A stretch of DNA of 64,000 nt. Origin: Microbaculum sp051390635. Lineage in GTDB: Bacteria > Pseudomonadota > Alphaproteobacteria > Rhizobiales > Tepidamorphaceae. A model generated the notes under the pieces. That model had not been told where the DNA came from. It ran no database searches and saw only the letters and a list, made by a program, of their open reading frames with translations. This document shows, one piece after another, positions 51,339-59,441 of the stretch. The translations under genes were made by a program, and so were the position numbers. Position 1 is the first letter of the stretch; each line of letters opens with the position of its first letter. The stretch lies in contig NZ_JBPODT010000003.1 of the NCBI RefSeq assembly GCF_051390635.1, positions 620,001 through 684,000 on the forward strand, given 5' to 3'.

Positions 51339-52271
51339 TCAGGCCGGATCGGCCTTCAGCACGCCCATGCCCGTCAGCCAGACGTTCATCGGTTCGTAGA
51401 ACAGCTCTTCCGCCTCGTAGTTCGGCCCCAGCGCGGCGAGCGTCGCAAACCAGCTGCGCACCTCGTGACCGCCGCGTCCGCCCGTCGCCGTTATCTCTTC
51501 GTCACTGCTGGCGTCGAGCGTGGTCAGGTCGCCGGAGAGGAAACCGTCCAGCAGTTTCCTGTCCCAGGCGGGATCGAGCGGAAGCGTCTTCGACGTGCCG
51601 GCGAGGACCTTCTCGCTTTCCTGGACCGCCTTGGACTGCCGCGCCACGCGCTGGGCGTGGGTCAGCTCGCCGCCGTTGATGAGGCGGTTGCGCACCTCCG
51701 GCGCGGCGCCGGCTAGTGCCGGCATGGGCGGATCGTGCGACAGCCCGCCCGAGCCGATGATCAGGATCCGCTCCGGACGCCGCTGCGCCCAAGCGCCGAC
51801 GGCACGGCCCAGGGCGCGAACACGATCGAATGTCGGGCGCGGGGCGGCGGCGCAGTTGATGAACACCGGGATCAGGTTGGAAAGGTCGTGCTTGGCCGAC
51901 AGAATCTCTACCGGCTGCACCGCACCGTGATCGACTTCCATCTTATAGGAAATCGCCGTGTCGATTCCGTCGTCGAGGATGGAGCGCGACAGATCCATCG
52001 CGGTGTCTTCGGGGATCGATAGCTTGCCGGCCGCGGTGCCGAAATCGCCGATCGAGGTCGCCTGGATGCCGACGCAGAACGCGGGCAGAAGGTCATAGAA
52101 GAAGCCGTTGATGTGGTCGGGATGGATGACGATCGTCAGATCCGGGGCCAAGTCGGCGACATAGTCGGCCGCTGCCGCGATCGCCGCGTTGAAGCGCTGT
52201 TCGATGCCGGGATCGGCGCGATTGCGCTCAAGCAGCGGACTGTGGGACATGCAAACAGACCCGACGATCAT
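51339..52271 (-). CDS. mhpB: Extradiol 2,3-dihydroxyphenylpropionate-type dioxygenase
   Basis: About 310 aa; ATG 52271 has AGGAG eight bases upstream and is preferred over GTG 52277. Type III extradiol features are MSHSPLLERNR at the N-terminus and VIHPDHINGFFYDLLP with catalytic histidine. ILIIGSGGLSHDPPMPAL follows. It cleaves the catechol ring next to the hydroxyls with Fe(II) and O2. It is the first gene of the leftward mhp-type operon, divergent from an IclR regulator. Confidence 0.92.
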   Translation of the reverse strand: MIVGSVCMSHSPLLERNRADPGIEQRFNAAIAAAADYVADLAPDLTIVIHPDHINGFFYDLLPAFCVGIQATSIGDFGTAAGKLSIPEDTAMDLSRSILDDGIDTAISYKMEVDHGAVQPVEILSAKHDLSNLIPVFINCAAAPRPTFDRVRALGRAVGAWAQRRPERILIIGSGGLSHDPPMPALAGAAPEVRNRLINGGELTHAQRVARQSKAVQESEKVLAGTSKTLPLDPAWDRKLLDGFLSGDLTTLDASSDEEITATGGRGGHEVRSWFATLAALGPNYEAEELFYEPMNVWLTGMGVLKADPA

Positions 52272-52358
52272 CGACACTTCTCCTTATTCGACCGGCGCGC
52301 AGCAGCCCCGCCGACCCGTCATCCACTCGTGGCGTGAACCTGAAAAATGGCCCGACCC

Positions 52359-52397
52359 TTGACAACCTCGTTTCCAGGGTTGTTCGCTATGAGAACA
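52359..52397 (+). promoter_or_regulatory. mhp/iclR divergent control region with IclR-type palindrome
   Basis: TGTTC-GCTATGA-GAACA (52381-52397) is a perfect palindrome with 5-bp arms and a 7-bp spacer, the same spacing as the IclR-type site at 43625. A TTGACA lies at 52359-52364 but no clear -10 box follows at the usual distance. It probably serves both mhpB and the regulator. Confidence 0.55.
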
Positions 52398-52424
52398 GGG
52401 GGGGTGCCCGAGAAGGATTAGGAC

Positions 52425-53219
52425 GTGTCCCGGCCATACAAGGACGTGCGCTCGCTGGCGCGCGGGCTGCAGATTATCGAGGCACTTGGGGAACTGGGCT
52501 GGACGTCGCCGCAAATCCTGAGCAAGGCCGTGGGGATCGACCGCACAACGGTTTACCGGCTGCTCAGCACGCTGGCCGATCAGGGCTATGTCGTCCGCCG
52601 CGAGGAGGATGGTGCGGTCTCCCTGACCTCCAAGCTGTCGCAGATCGCGGACGGGATCAAAACCAATGACCTGCACGCGCAGATCGCGGCCCCCTATATC
52701 CGCGAACTGACCTCGGAGATCCTGTGGCCCAGCGACTTCGCCAGCTTCATCCTCGGCGAGGTCGTCATCCGATACTCCACCCACAAGATCAGCCCGATGT
52801 CGATCCATCACGCGATGATCGGCAAAAGCCGGCTATTGCTCCGGTCCGCGCTGGGCAAGGCGATCATATCGGCGATGACCGAACGGGAGCTGGAGGCGAT
52901 CCGCGCGATCGTCTGTACCACCGGTGGCCAGGATGCGGAGGACCTGCGCAGCGAGTCCTTCGTCCGACGCACTATCGAGAAGGTGCGCCGGGACGGTTTC
53001 GCCAGTTCCGTGGGGGAATCCGAGCGCAAGATCAGCGCCATAGCCCGGCCCGTTCTCAGTTCGAACGGGCATGTGCTCGGGGCGCTGAACCTTGTCTACT
53101 TCACCACGGTCATGACCCCCGAAGAAGCCGCCAGGCGGTATATGGAGCCGTTCTCGGCCTGTATCGGCGCTATCGAGAAGGCGATTGCCGCCGAGAGGGC
53201 GGCACTGGCGGGAACCTGA
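52425..53219 (+). CDS. IclR-family regulator of the mhp-type operon
   Basis: A 264-aa protein from GTG 52425. Winged helix: VRSLARGLQIIEALGELGWT, LSKAVGIDRTTVYRLLSTLA; effector domain: RELTSEILWPSDFASFILGE, SRLLLRSALGKAIISAMTER. The E. coli mhp regulator MhpR is also an IclR-family activator divergent from mhpA, so the layout matches. The TGTTC-N7-GAACA palindrome between the two genes is the likely binding site. TRAP system 5 follows on the same strand. Confidence 0.9.
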   Translation: MSRPYKDVRSLARGLQIIEALGELGWTSPQILSKAVGIDRTTVYRLLSTLADQGYVVRREEDGAVSLTSKLSQIADGIKTNDLHAQIAAPYIRELTSEILWPSDFASFILGEVVIRYSTHKISPMSIHHAMIGKSRLLLRSALGKAIISAMTERELEAIRAIVCTTGGQDAEDLRSESFVRRTIEKVRRDGFASSVGESERKISAIARPVLSSNGHVLGALNLVYFTTVMTPEEAARRYMEPFSACIGAIEKAIAAERAALAGT

Positions 53220-53310
53220 CGCGGCGCGTCGGGTCTCCAGGCGGCGTTCTCTAGATTCGCCGGCAAATGACCTCCTGTAGGGGAAGCTGCGCCCGTGCAC
53301 GGGCCGGGTT

Positions 53311-53320
53311 TGTGCGCACA
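53311..53320 (+). promoter_or_regulatory. Palindrome upstream of TRAP system 5
   Basis: TGTGCGCACA is a perfect 10-bp palindrome, flanked by GTGCAC at 53295-53300 and 53321-53326. It lies in the 203-bp gap between iclR and dctP and may be an operator. I could not place promoter boxes with confidence. Confidence 0.35.
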
Positions 53321-53422
53321 GTGCACTACGGTCTCCGGCGTGTTGCATGACGGCTATGTCCCGGGTCGTATTGCGCCCTGTTCCGAGAACGGGCTTTACC
53401 GACAAAAAGGAGGAGGGTCTTT

Positions 53423-54457
53423 ATGACCAATCACTGGAATACGTTCGCCGCGGTTGGACTTGCCGCGTCGCTGACGGCATTCGCCGGAAGCGCGGCCGCC
53501 GACGAAGGCAAAGTCTACACCCTGCGCTATCAGGTCTCGCACCCGTCGAACCAGGCCTACGCCACCAAGAACGGCGAAGGTTTCCGCAAGCTCGTCGAAG
53601 AGATGAGCGACGGCCGCATCAAGTTCGAAGTCTATGATGCCGGCGCGCTGGTATCGGTCACGGGGATGCTCGAGGCAGTCGACCAGGGCGTGCTCGACAT
53701 CAGTCAGTCCTGGGGCGGTTTCTACAGCGGCGACATTCCGGAGGCGGACGTCGAGGTCGGGCTGCCGCTCGCCTGGCAGGAGCCCTGGGAAGCCTACGAC
53801 GCCTACTTCAACCGTGGCCTCAAGGACGTCATCGAGGAAGCCTATGAGAGCCGCTTCAACGTCAAGTGGTTCCCGGCGATCATCAGCCTTAACTACGGCA
53901 TCGCCCTGCGCGAGCCGATCGAGAGCCTCGAGGATCTCAAGGGCAAGAAGATCCGGGCAGTCGGCGTTTACGGCGAACTGATGCAGAAGCTCGGCGCGTC
54001 GCCGGTCGTGGTGCCGGGCGCGGAGCTGTATACGGCGCTTCAGCTCGGCACCATCGACGGCATGGTCTACGGCCCCGCGGCCATCCACGAGCAGGACCTG
54101 CAGGGCTTCGTGAAGTCGATGATCCTGTCGCCGAACCTGAATACCGGCGTGGGCCACTGGGTGGTCAACCGCGACACCTGGGAGTCCCTGCCGGAAGACC
54201 TTCAGGAGGTGATCGAGTTCGCCGCGTATTACGGCAATCTCGCGCAGACCATGAACTACTCGGCGGTGGAGACCGAAGGCGTGGGCACGATCAAGGCGGC
54301 GGGCGTGACTCCGGTCGAGCTATCCGAGGCGGATCGCGCCAAGATGAACGCCGTGGCGCTTGAGCTGTGGAATGAAATCGCCACCCGTTCGGAGCTGGCT
54401 GCCAAGGGCGTCGAGATCGTCAAGCAGCAGCAAAAGGATTACGGCGAGCTTGATTGA
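53423..54457 (+). CDS. TRAP substrate-binding protein, DctP family (system 5)
   Basis: A 344-aa receptor from ATG 53423 with AAGGAGGAGGGTCTTT upstream and a signal peptide ending near GSAAADEGK. DctP motifs are VSHPSNQAYATKNGEGFRKL, GKKIRAVGVYGELMQKLGAS and AELYTALQLGTIDGMVYGPA. It lies downstream of the IclR gene and next to the mhp-type operon, so the cargo is probably a phenylpropanoid or other aromatic acid, replacing the MFS transporter MhpT of enteric mhp clusters. Confidence 0.9.
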   Translation: MTNHWNTFAAVGLAASLTAFAGSAAADEGKVYTLRYQVSHPSNQAYATKNGEGFRKLVEEMSDGRIKFEVYDAGALVSVTGMLEAVDQGVLDISQSWGGFYSGDIPEADVEVGLPLAWQEPWEAYDAYFNRGLKDVIEEAYESRFNVKWFPAIISLNYGIALREPIESLEDLKGKKIRAVGVYGELMQKLGASPVVVPGAELYTALQLGTIDGMVYGPAAIHEQDLQGFVKSMILSPNLNTGVGHWVVNRDTWESLPEDLQEVIEFAAYYGNLAQTMNYSAVETEGVGTIKAAGVTPVELSEADRAKMNAVALELWNEIATRSELAAKGVEIVKQQQKDYGELD

Positions 54458-54467
54458 TCAAGGGTTT

Positions 54468-54492
54468 CCCGGGCGGCCGCTGGCCGCCCGGG
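54468..54492 (+). other. Strong hairpin between dctP and dctQ (system 5)
   Basis: CCCGGGCGGCC (54468-54478) and GGCCGCCCGGG (54482-54492) form a perfect 11-bp stem with a GCT loop. It lies 11 bp after the receptor stop without a U-run and is probably a stability or attenuation element. Confidence 0.68.
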
Positions 54493-54523
54493 ACGGTCCG
54501 CAACGTCCCGCGAGGTCTGTGAA

Positions 54524-55051
54524 ATGAGCATGCCGGATCCGACGAGCGCGCCGGGCGGAAAGACGACTTTCTTGGACCGTTTCAGCCAAGGCGTCGCCAC
54601 GGTATCGTCGTTTCTGCTGGGCGCCATGGCGCTGGTCGTCGCCTACGAGGTGGGCTCGCGCTATTTCTTCGGCCGGCCGACGATCTGGGCCTGGGACGTC
54701 AACGTCCAGTTGATGATGGCGATGATCATGCTGGGCATTGCCGACGTCTATCGGCGTGACATGCATATTCGCGTCGACGTGTTCACCAGCAGGCTCTCCG
54801 AGCGGGCCCGTGCCTGGCTCGACGTCCTCTACGCCCCGCTGCTGCTGTTCATCGCGGTCATCATCCTTTGGACCGGCTGGGAATATTTCTACAAGGCCTT
54901 CTTGCGGGGACAGCGCGCTTCGACGCTGCTCGCGCCACCGCTGTGGCCGATCAAGTTCCTGCTGCCTCTGTGCGGCGCCCTGCTTGCGGTACAGGTCGTC
55001 GTCAAGTTCTTACGCGACCTGCGTGTCGCCCTCGGAAAGGCACGCGCGTGA
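54524..55051 (+). CDS. TRAP small permease, DctQ family (system 5)
   Basis: A 175-aa membrane protein from ATG 54524 (GAGG upstream). Four helices are seen, including VATVSSFLLGAMALVVAYEV, IWAWDVNVQLMMAMIMLGIA and LYAPLLLFIAVIILWTGWEY. The stop overlaps the GTG start of dctM (GTGA). It forms system 5 with its neighbours. Confidence 0.88.
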   Translation: MSMPDPTSAPGGKTTFLDRFSQGVATVSSFLLGAMALVVAYEVGSRYFFGRPTIWAWDVNVQLMMAMIMLGIADVYRRDMHIRVDVFTSRLSERARAWLDVLYAPLLLFIAVIILWTGWEYFYKAFLRGQRASTLLAPPLWPIKFLLPLCGALLAVQVVVKFLRDLRVALGKARA

Positions 55052-56391
55052 GTCCCGAACTAGCCACGATCCTGATCTTCGGCAATCTGATCCTGTTTCT
55101 CGCGACGGGCCTGCCGGTTGCGTTCGCTCTGATCGGCGTCTCGCTGATCTGGTCCCTGCTGCTGCAGGGAACCGTCATCCTTCACCTCCTGCCGGCGACG
55201 GTCTTCGAGACCTCAACGACCGAGATCTATATTGCCGCGCCACTGTTCATCCTTATGGCGGTTGCGCTCGAGAAAACCGGCATCGGCGCGATGCTCTACG
55301 AGGTCATATACAAGTGGACCGGCGGCGTTCCGGGCGGATTGGCCGTCGGGACCATCATCGCCTCGACGCTTGTCGCCGCGATGACCGGCATCGGCGGCAC
55401 GGCGGTGCTGGTGCTCGGCATACTGGCCGTGCCCGAGATGATCCGCCGTGGCTACGACGTGCGGCTTGCGCTCGGCGGTTTGCCGCCGGGCGGCGCGCTC
55501 GGCATCCTGATCCCGCCCACGGTGATCGGCGTCCTGCTGGGCGGCTTCACGGGCATCCCGATCGGCAGCCTGTTCTTTGGCGGCATGGTGCCGGGGCTCC
55601 TGATCGCGCTGTGTTTCTGCATCTATGTGCTGGTCATCTGTGCCCGCAACCCGTCGCTGGCCCCACCGATTCCGAAGGACGAGCGTCCGACGCTGCGGGA
55701 GAAGTTCCGCGCCACGGGTTTGATCGTGTTGCCGGTCGGATTGATCGTGCTCGTGCTCGGCGCGATCTGGACAGGCGCCGCGACGCCGTCGGAGGCTGCC
55801 GGCATCGGCGCATTCGGTACGCTTGTCATCGGGCTTGCGCGCGGTCAGCTCGGCCCGAAGCGCATGAAGGAGGTCATGGTCACTTCCGGCCAGGTTTCCG
55901 TCATGGTGATGACGCTGTTGATCGGTGGCGCGCTGTTCTCGCGCCTGTTGCAGTTCTCCGGTTCGGCCAATCTCATTGCCTCCTACATCATCGGCATGGA
56001 GCTGGGCGTCACGGAGATGCTGCTGGTGTTCATCGTCCTGACGACGCTTCTGGGAATGTTCATCGACGGCGCCGCGATCATTTTCATCGTCAGCCCGATC
56101 CTGATGCCCGTGGTCCAAATGCTCGGCATCGATCCGGTCTGGTTCGGCGTGATCCTGATGATCTCGATCGCCGCGGGATACGTGACGCCGCCATTCGGCA
56201 TGAATCTCTTTTATCTCAAGGGAATTGTTGAACAGACGAAAGACATGCCCGGGTGCGATCGGCTTCGGGGCGTTACGATCGCCGACATCTGGGCCGCGGT
56301 CCTGCCCTATGTCGTGATCATCTACCTGGTGATCGGCCTGGTCCTGGTGTTTCCGGAGCTGGCCACCTGGCTCCCAACGCAACTGCGATAG
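55048..56391 (+). CDS. TRAP large permease, DctM family (system 5)
   Basis: A 447-aa polytopic protein from GTG 55048, overlapping the dctQ stop. Signatures are TGIGGTAVLVLGILAVPEMI, PGGALGILIPPTVIGVLLGG, GAIWTGAATPSEAAGIGAFG and SIAAGYVTPPFGMNLFYLKG. A variation is the TGIGGTA segment where other DctM proteins here have a SGSA/SGAA/CGSS-type motif. It ends system 5; a 199-bp gap to the convergent NicX-like gene holds nothing clear. Confidence 0.92.
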   Translation: MSPELATILIFGNLILFLATGLPVAFALIGVSLIWSLLLQGTVILHLLPATVFETSTTEIYIAAPLFILMAVALEKTGIGAMLYEVIYKWTGGVPGGLAVGTIIASTLVAAMTGIGGTAVLVLGILAVPEMIRRGYDVRLALGGLPPGGALGILIPPTVIGVLLGGFTGIPIGSLFFGGMVPGLLIALCFCIYVLVICARNPSLAPPIPKDERPTLREKFRATGLIVLPVGLIVLVLGAIWTGAATPSEAAGIGAFGTLVIGLARGQLGPKRMKEVMVTSGQVSVMVMTLLIGGALFSRLLQFSGSANLIASYIIGMELGVTEMLLVFIVLTTLLGMFIDGAAIIFIVSPILMPVVQMLGIDPVWFGVILMISIAAGYVTPPFGMNLFYLKGIVEQTKDMPGCDRLRGVTIADIWAAVLPYVVIIYLVIGLVLVFPELATWLPTQLR

Positions 56392-56590
56392 CGGGCGGGC
56401 ACGGGAAACGCCTTCAAAAGGCCCGTTGTCCTGTTCGCCTCGCTATGCCGTTGGCCGCGGCGTGGAACGGGCCATCGCCTCCGGCTCTCCCGCTGGTGGA
56501 ACCGAAGCGACAGCACCCTGCCGGGCCTTCCCGCCGTCGACTGCTCGTTGGACAGGGGCGACACGGCTGAAGGGGCGCCGCTGGCGCGCC

Positions 56591-57640
56591 CTACAGGTAC
56601 GGCTCCTGAAGCCGCCCTTCACGTACGACTGTTTGTCCGTCCAGTTCGACGGTGCATGCGCGCATCGGAAAATCGAAATGGCAGGGCGTGTATCGATTGG
56701 CGAACTCGTTGGCGCCGGTCGAGATCAGGAAATTGCCCTCGACGGCCCGCAGCTCGGTCCCATTGATCTCGTTCTTGTCGTACATCATCAGGGAGTCCCA
56801 AGTAGCCCCGGGATTCAGCCCCCAGCCGACATGCGCGATCGTGTAGGCGACGGGATCGTTCCACGCGGCGAAGTACGAGCGCAGCGTGACGGCATCGAGC
56901 CCGTCACCTGATATTTCGACAACGATGTCGTTGTCGATCATCAGTGTCACGGGGGTCTCGATATACCGCTTGAACGTCAGGTTGATGTCGCCGACATCGA
57001 GAACGACGCGTCCGTTGACGCTCCCCGCCAATGGAAAGCACAGGGCAAGCCCGGCCGGCCAATAGGCGATCGGAACATTCGGCCCGAGGAATCCCGCCCC
57101 GCCGCGAACCGGCGCGCCTGCGATGTCGACCGTCAGGTCCGTTCCGGCCGACGACGTCACATGCATGCGTTTGCCCTCGGCGAGCCGCTTGAGAGAGTAG
57201 TCGACCCTGTCGGCCAACTTCGGGTCGGGCCGGCAGCGCTCCAGCACCTCGGGATGTTCATTCGAAATCATGTAGATCCGGCCGCCGGCCTTCAGCACCT
57301 CTTGCCGCACCGGGCTGTGCAGCAGACCCTCGACGGTGACATCGACGATCAGCGCGCAGCCCGCGATCGCATTCAGAAGCATCCCGTAGTCGTCATAGGC
57401 GGCGGTCGTGCCGGTCGAACGGATCGGCTGCACGGTTCTGACTGCGGCGCTAGGCACGCTGACCGTGACGACGCGCGCTCCGCACAAGCCAAGACCGAGC
57501 TCCGCCAGCTTGACGAGGACGGGATTCGACTGGCTCTCCGACACGATCGCGACCATCTGGCCCGGCTCGACGCCCGAAAGCTGGAAGCTCTCGTGAAACA
57601 TCTTCACCCATTTGAGATCGAGGTTGGCTTCCATGGACAC
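56591..57640 (-). CDS. NicX-like ring-cleavage dioxygenase (2,5-dihydroxypyridine 5,6-dioxygenase family)
   Basis: A 349-aa protein from GTG 57640 (AAGGA eight bases upstream). It belongs to the M29 aminopeptidase-like fold that includes NicX. The iron ligands of NicX (two histidines and an aspartate) have counterparts at H270 (TIAHVGWGLNP), H321 and D323 (CHFDFP) with the family's spacing. NicX opens 2,5-dihydroxypyridine to N-formylmaleamate. An SDR and a LysR gene follow upstream in the same direction and an alpha/beta hydrolase is divergent. A similar but different hydroxylated heterocycle is possible. Confidence 0.78.
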   Translation of the reverse strand: MSMEANLDLKWVKMFHESFQLSGVEPGQMVAIVSESQSNPVLVKLAELGLGLCGARVVTVSVPSAAVRTVQPIRSTGTTAAYDDYGMLLNAIAGCALIVDVTVEGLLHSPVRQEVLKAGGRIYMISNEHPEVLERCRPDPKLADRVDYSLKRLAEGKRMHVTSSAGTDLTVDIAGAPVRGGAGFLGPNVPIAYWPAGLALCFPLAGSVNGRVVLDVGDINLTFKRYIETPVTLMIDNDIVVEISGDGLDAVTLRSYFAAWNDPVAYTIAHVGWGLNPGATWDSLMMYDKNEINGTELRAVEGNFLISTGANEFANRYTPCHFDFPMRACTVELDGQTVVREGRLQEPYL

Positions 57641-57687
57641 GATACGGTTCCTTCAATGGCAAGAAGTCCAGGCAGGTAAGCGAGGCA

Positions 57688-58434
57688 TCAGGCGGGCAGG
57701 CTCTTGCCGCCGTCGACCAGTATGCACTCGCCGGTGACGAACCCCGCCCGCGGTGAGGCGAGGAACGCCACGGCCCAGGCGACATCGTCTGGCCGGCCTG
57801 CGCGGCCAAGCGGCTGTTTCGCGGCGAAGGCTTCGAACTGCTCGTCGTTCAGGGCGGACCTGGACAACGGCGTGTCTATGAAGCCCGGAAGGATCGCATT
57901 GACGGTAATGCCGCGGTCCAGCAATTCGGCCGCCATGCTGCGGGTCAGCGCGTTCACCGCCGCCTTCGTCGCGCCGTAGTGGGATATACCCTTTCCGCCA
58001 AGCGCGGCCCGCGACGAGATATTGATGATCCGTCCGCCGTCCCGCATCAGCGGCAGGGCGCATTGGCAGCATGTCATAACGCCCAGCAGATTGACCGAGA
58101 TCAGCCGCTGGAATTCGTCCCGAGGGACGTCTTCGAAAGAGAGCTGCGACATTGTGCCGGCGCTGTTGACCAGCACGTCGCATCGCGTGATCTGGCCAAA
58201 GGCCTGCCGCACGGAGGCCTCGTCGCTCACGTCGCAGGCGATGCCGACAGCGTGGCCGCCTGCCGTTTCAATTTCGCGGCGGACTTCGTCGGCGGCCTGC
58301 TGGTTGCGATTGAGCAGGACAATCTCGAAACCTTGGCCAGCCAGTTCCAGCGCAATGGCGCGGCCGATCCCGCTCGCCCCGCCCGTTATCACGGCGACCC
58401 GCGCGGACGATTCCGCTGACGAGCGCTGCGTCAT
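57688..58434 (-). CDS. Short-chain dehydrogenase/reductase
   Basis: A 248-aa SDR from ATG 58434, overlapping the LysR stop (ATGA). NAD(P) motif VITGGASGIGRAIALELAGQ, NSAGTMS, catalytic serine in NISSRAALGG, and the YGATK catalytic tyrosine-lysine pair. A 47-bp gap leads to the NicX-like gene. Arginine-rich N-termini are absent, and NRN after the second strand suggests NADP(H). Its role in the heterocycle or aromatic pathway is unknown. Confidence 0.9.
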   Translation of the reverse strand: MTQRSSAESSARVAVITGGASGIGRAIALELAGQGFEIVLLNRNQQAADEVRREIETAGGHAVGIACDVSDEASVRQAFGQITRCDVLVNSAGTMSQLSFEDVPRDEFQRLISVNLLGVMTCCQCALPLMRDGGRIINISSRAALGGKGISHYGATKAAVNALTRSMAAELLDRGITVNAILPGFIDTPLSRSALNDEQFEAFAAKQPLGRAGRPDDVAWAVAFLASPRAGFVTGECILVDGGKSLPA

Positions 58435-59363
58435 TGGTTGGCTCCCGACAAGACGCGCGCCCGTTCGTCGCTGCCTAGCGTGTCGCGCAGATGGGCGAGG
58501 AAGGCTTCGGTCGATGGAGATGCGGTCGATCCGGCGCGGCGAAGCACCACGACATCCCATGGGATCTGTATGCTTGGGACGGAGAGTATCGCAATTTCAT
58601 TCAACTCGACTTCCTGCATAACCAGATATGGCGGTACGAGGCTGACATAGAGACCGCTTCGCAGCAGGGCCTTGATGCAGCCGCCCGAGTTGGTCTCGAC
58701 CCTCACGTCAGGCTGCCGGAGGCCAAGGGTGTCGAACGTCGTCTTGACGCTGTGCCACAGCATTCCGTCGCTCGGGGGAAGTACCCACGGAAAGTCGAGG
58801 AGATCTCCGGGGCGTACATTCCGGGAATGGGCGAGTGGGTGGTCGGGTCGAACGACGAAACGAAATTGACCGCTAAACAGTGGTTCGGAGGCAAGCTCGT
58901 CGGAAAGCGGGAACGCCGGATTCGTGGTTACCGCGAAATCGAGCCGACCGCTCTCGACCCCTTCAGTCAGTTCGTCGAATAGCCCCTCCAGTAGCGACAC
59001 AACGATCTTCGATCTCTCCTGCAGAAAGCTCGCGAGTGCTTCGGACACCAGCGACGTCGCAAGTGCAGGACCGACGCCAAGCCGGACTTCGCCCTGTGTG
59101 AGGGTGCGCAGCCCCAGGATATCGAGGCGCGCGCGATCAAGTTCGTTGCTTATGACTTCAGCCCGCCTCGCAAGGGCGTCGGCATAGGTCGTCGGCTCCA
59201 CGCCCGTCGGCGTTCGGTTGAACAGCGTCACCTTCAGCTCGTCTTCGAGGCGACGGATTGCATTGCTGATTGCCGGTTGCGACACGCCCACCTGTCGACT
59301 GGCCTTGCCTATGCCGCGGCGTCGATAGACGGCCAGAAACTGGAGGAGGGTTTCAGAGTTCAC
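58431..59363 (-). CDS. LysR-family regulator
   Basis: A 310-aa protein from GTG 59363. The N-terminal helix-turn-helix is ETLLQFLAVYRRRGIGKASR, QVGVSQPAISNAIRRLEDEL; the effector domain begins around LTQGEVRLGVGPALATSLVS. It heads the leftward SDR/NicX-like operon and is divergent from the hydrolase/ABC operon. CATAA-N7-TTATG directly upstream is a typical LysR site. Confidence 0.92.
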   Translation of the reverse strand: MNSETLLQFLAVYRRRGIGKASRQVGVSQPAISNAIRRLEDELKVTLFNRTPTGVEPTTYADALARRAEVISNELDRARLDILGLRTLTQGEVRLGVGPALATSLVSEALASFLQERSKIVVSLLEGLFDELTEGVESGRLDFAVTTNPAFPLSDELASEPLFSGQFRFVVRPDHPLAHSRNVRPGDLLDFPWVLPPSDGMLWHSVKTTFDTLGLRQPDVRVETNSGGCIKALLRSGLYVSLVPPYLVMQEVELNEIAILSVPSIQIPWDVVVLRRAGSTASPSTEAFLAHLRDTLGSDERARVLSGANQ

Positions 59364-59367
59364 GACT

Positions 59368-59384
59368 CATAACTGCGGATTATG
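59368..59384. promoter_or_regulatory. LysR-type binding site CATAA-N7-TTATG
   Basis: CATAACTGCGGATTATG contains T-N11-A within a perfect 5-bp-arm palindrome, the usual recognition pattern of LysR regulators. It lies between lysR and the divergent hydrolase gene, within 60 bp of each start. Confidence 0.65.
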
Positions 59385-59441
59385 CCCTAGGCGTAACGTG
59401 CATACTTGTAATAATGAGTTTTCCCGCTGCATTGTCAATTC

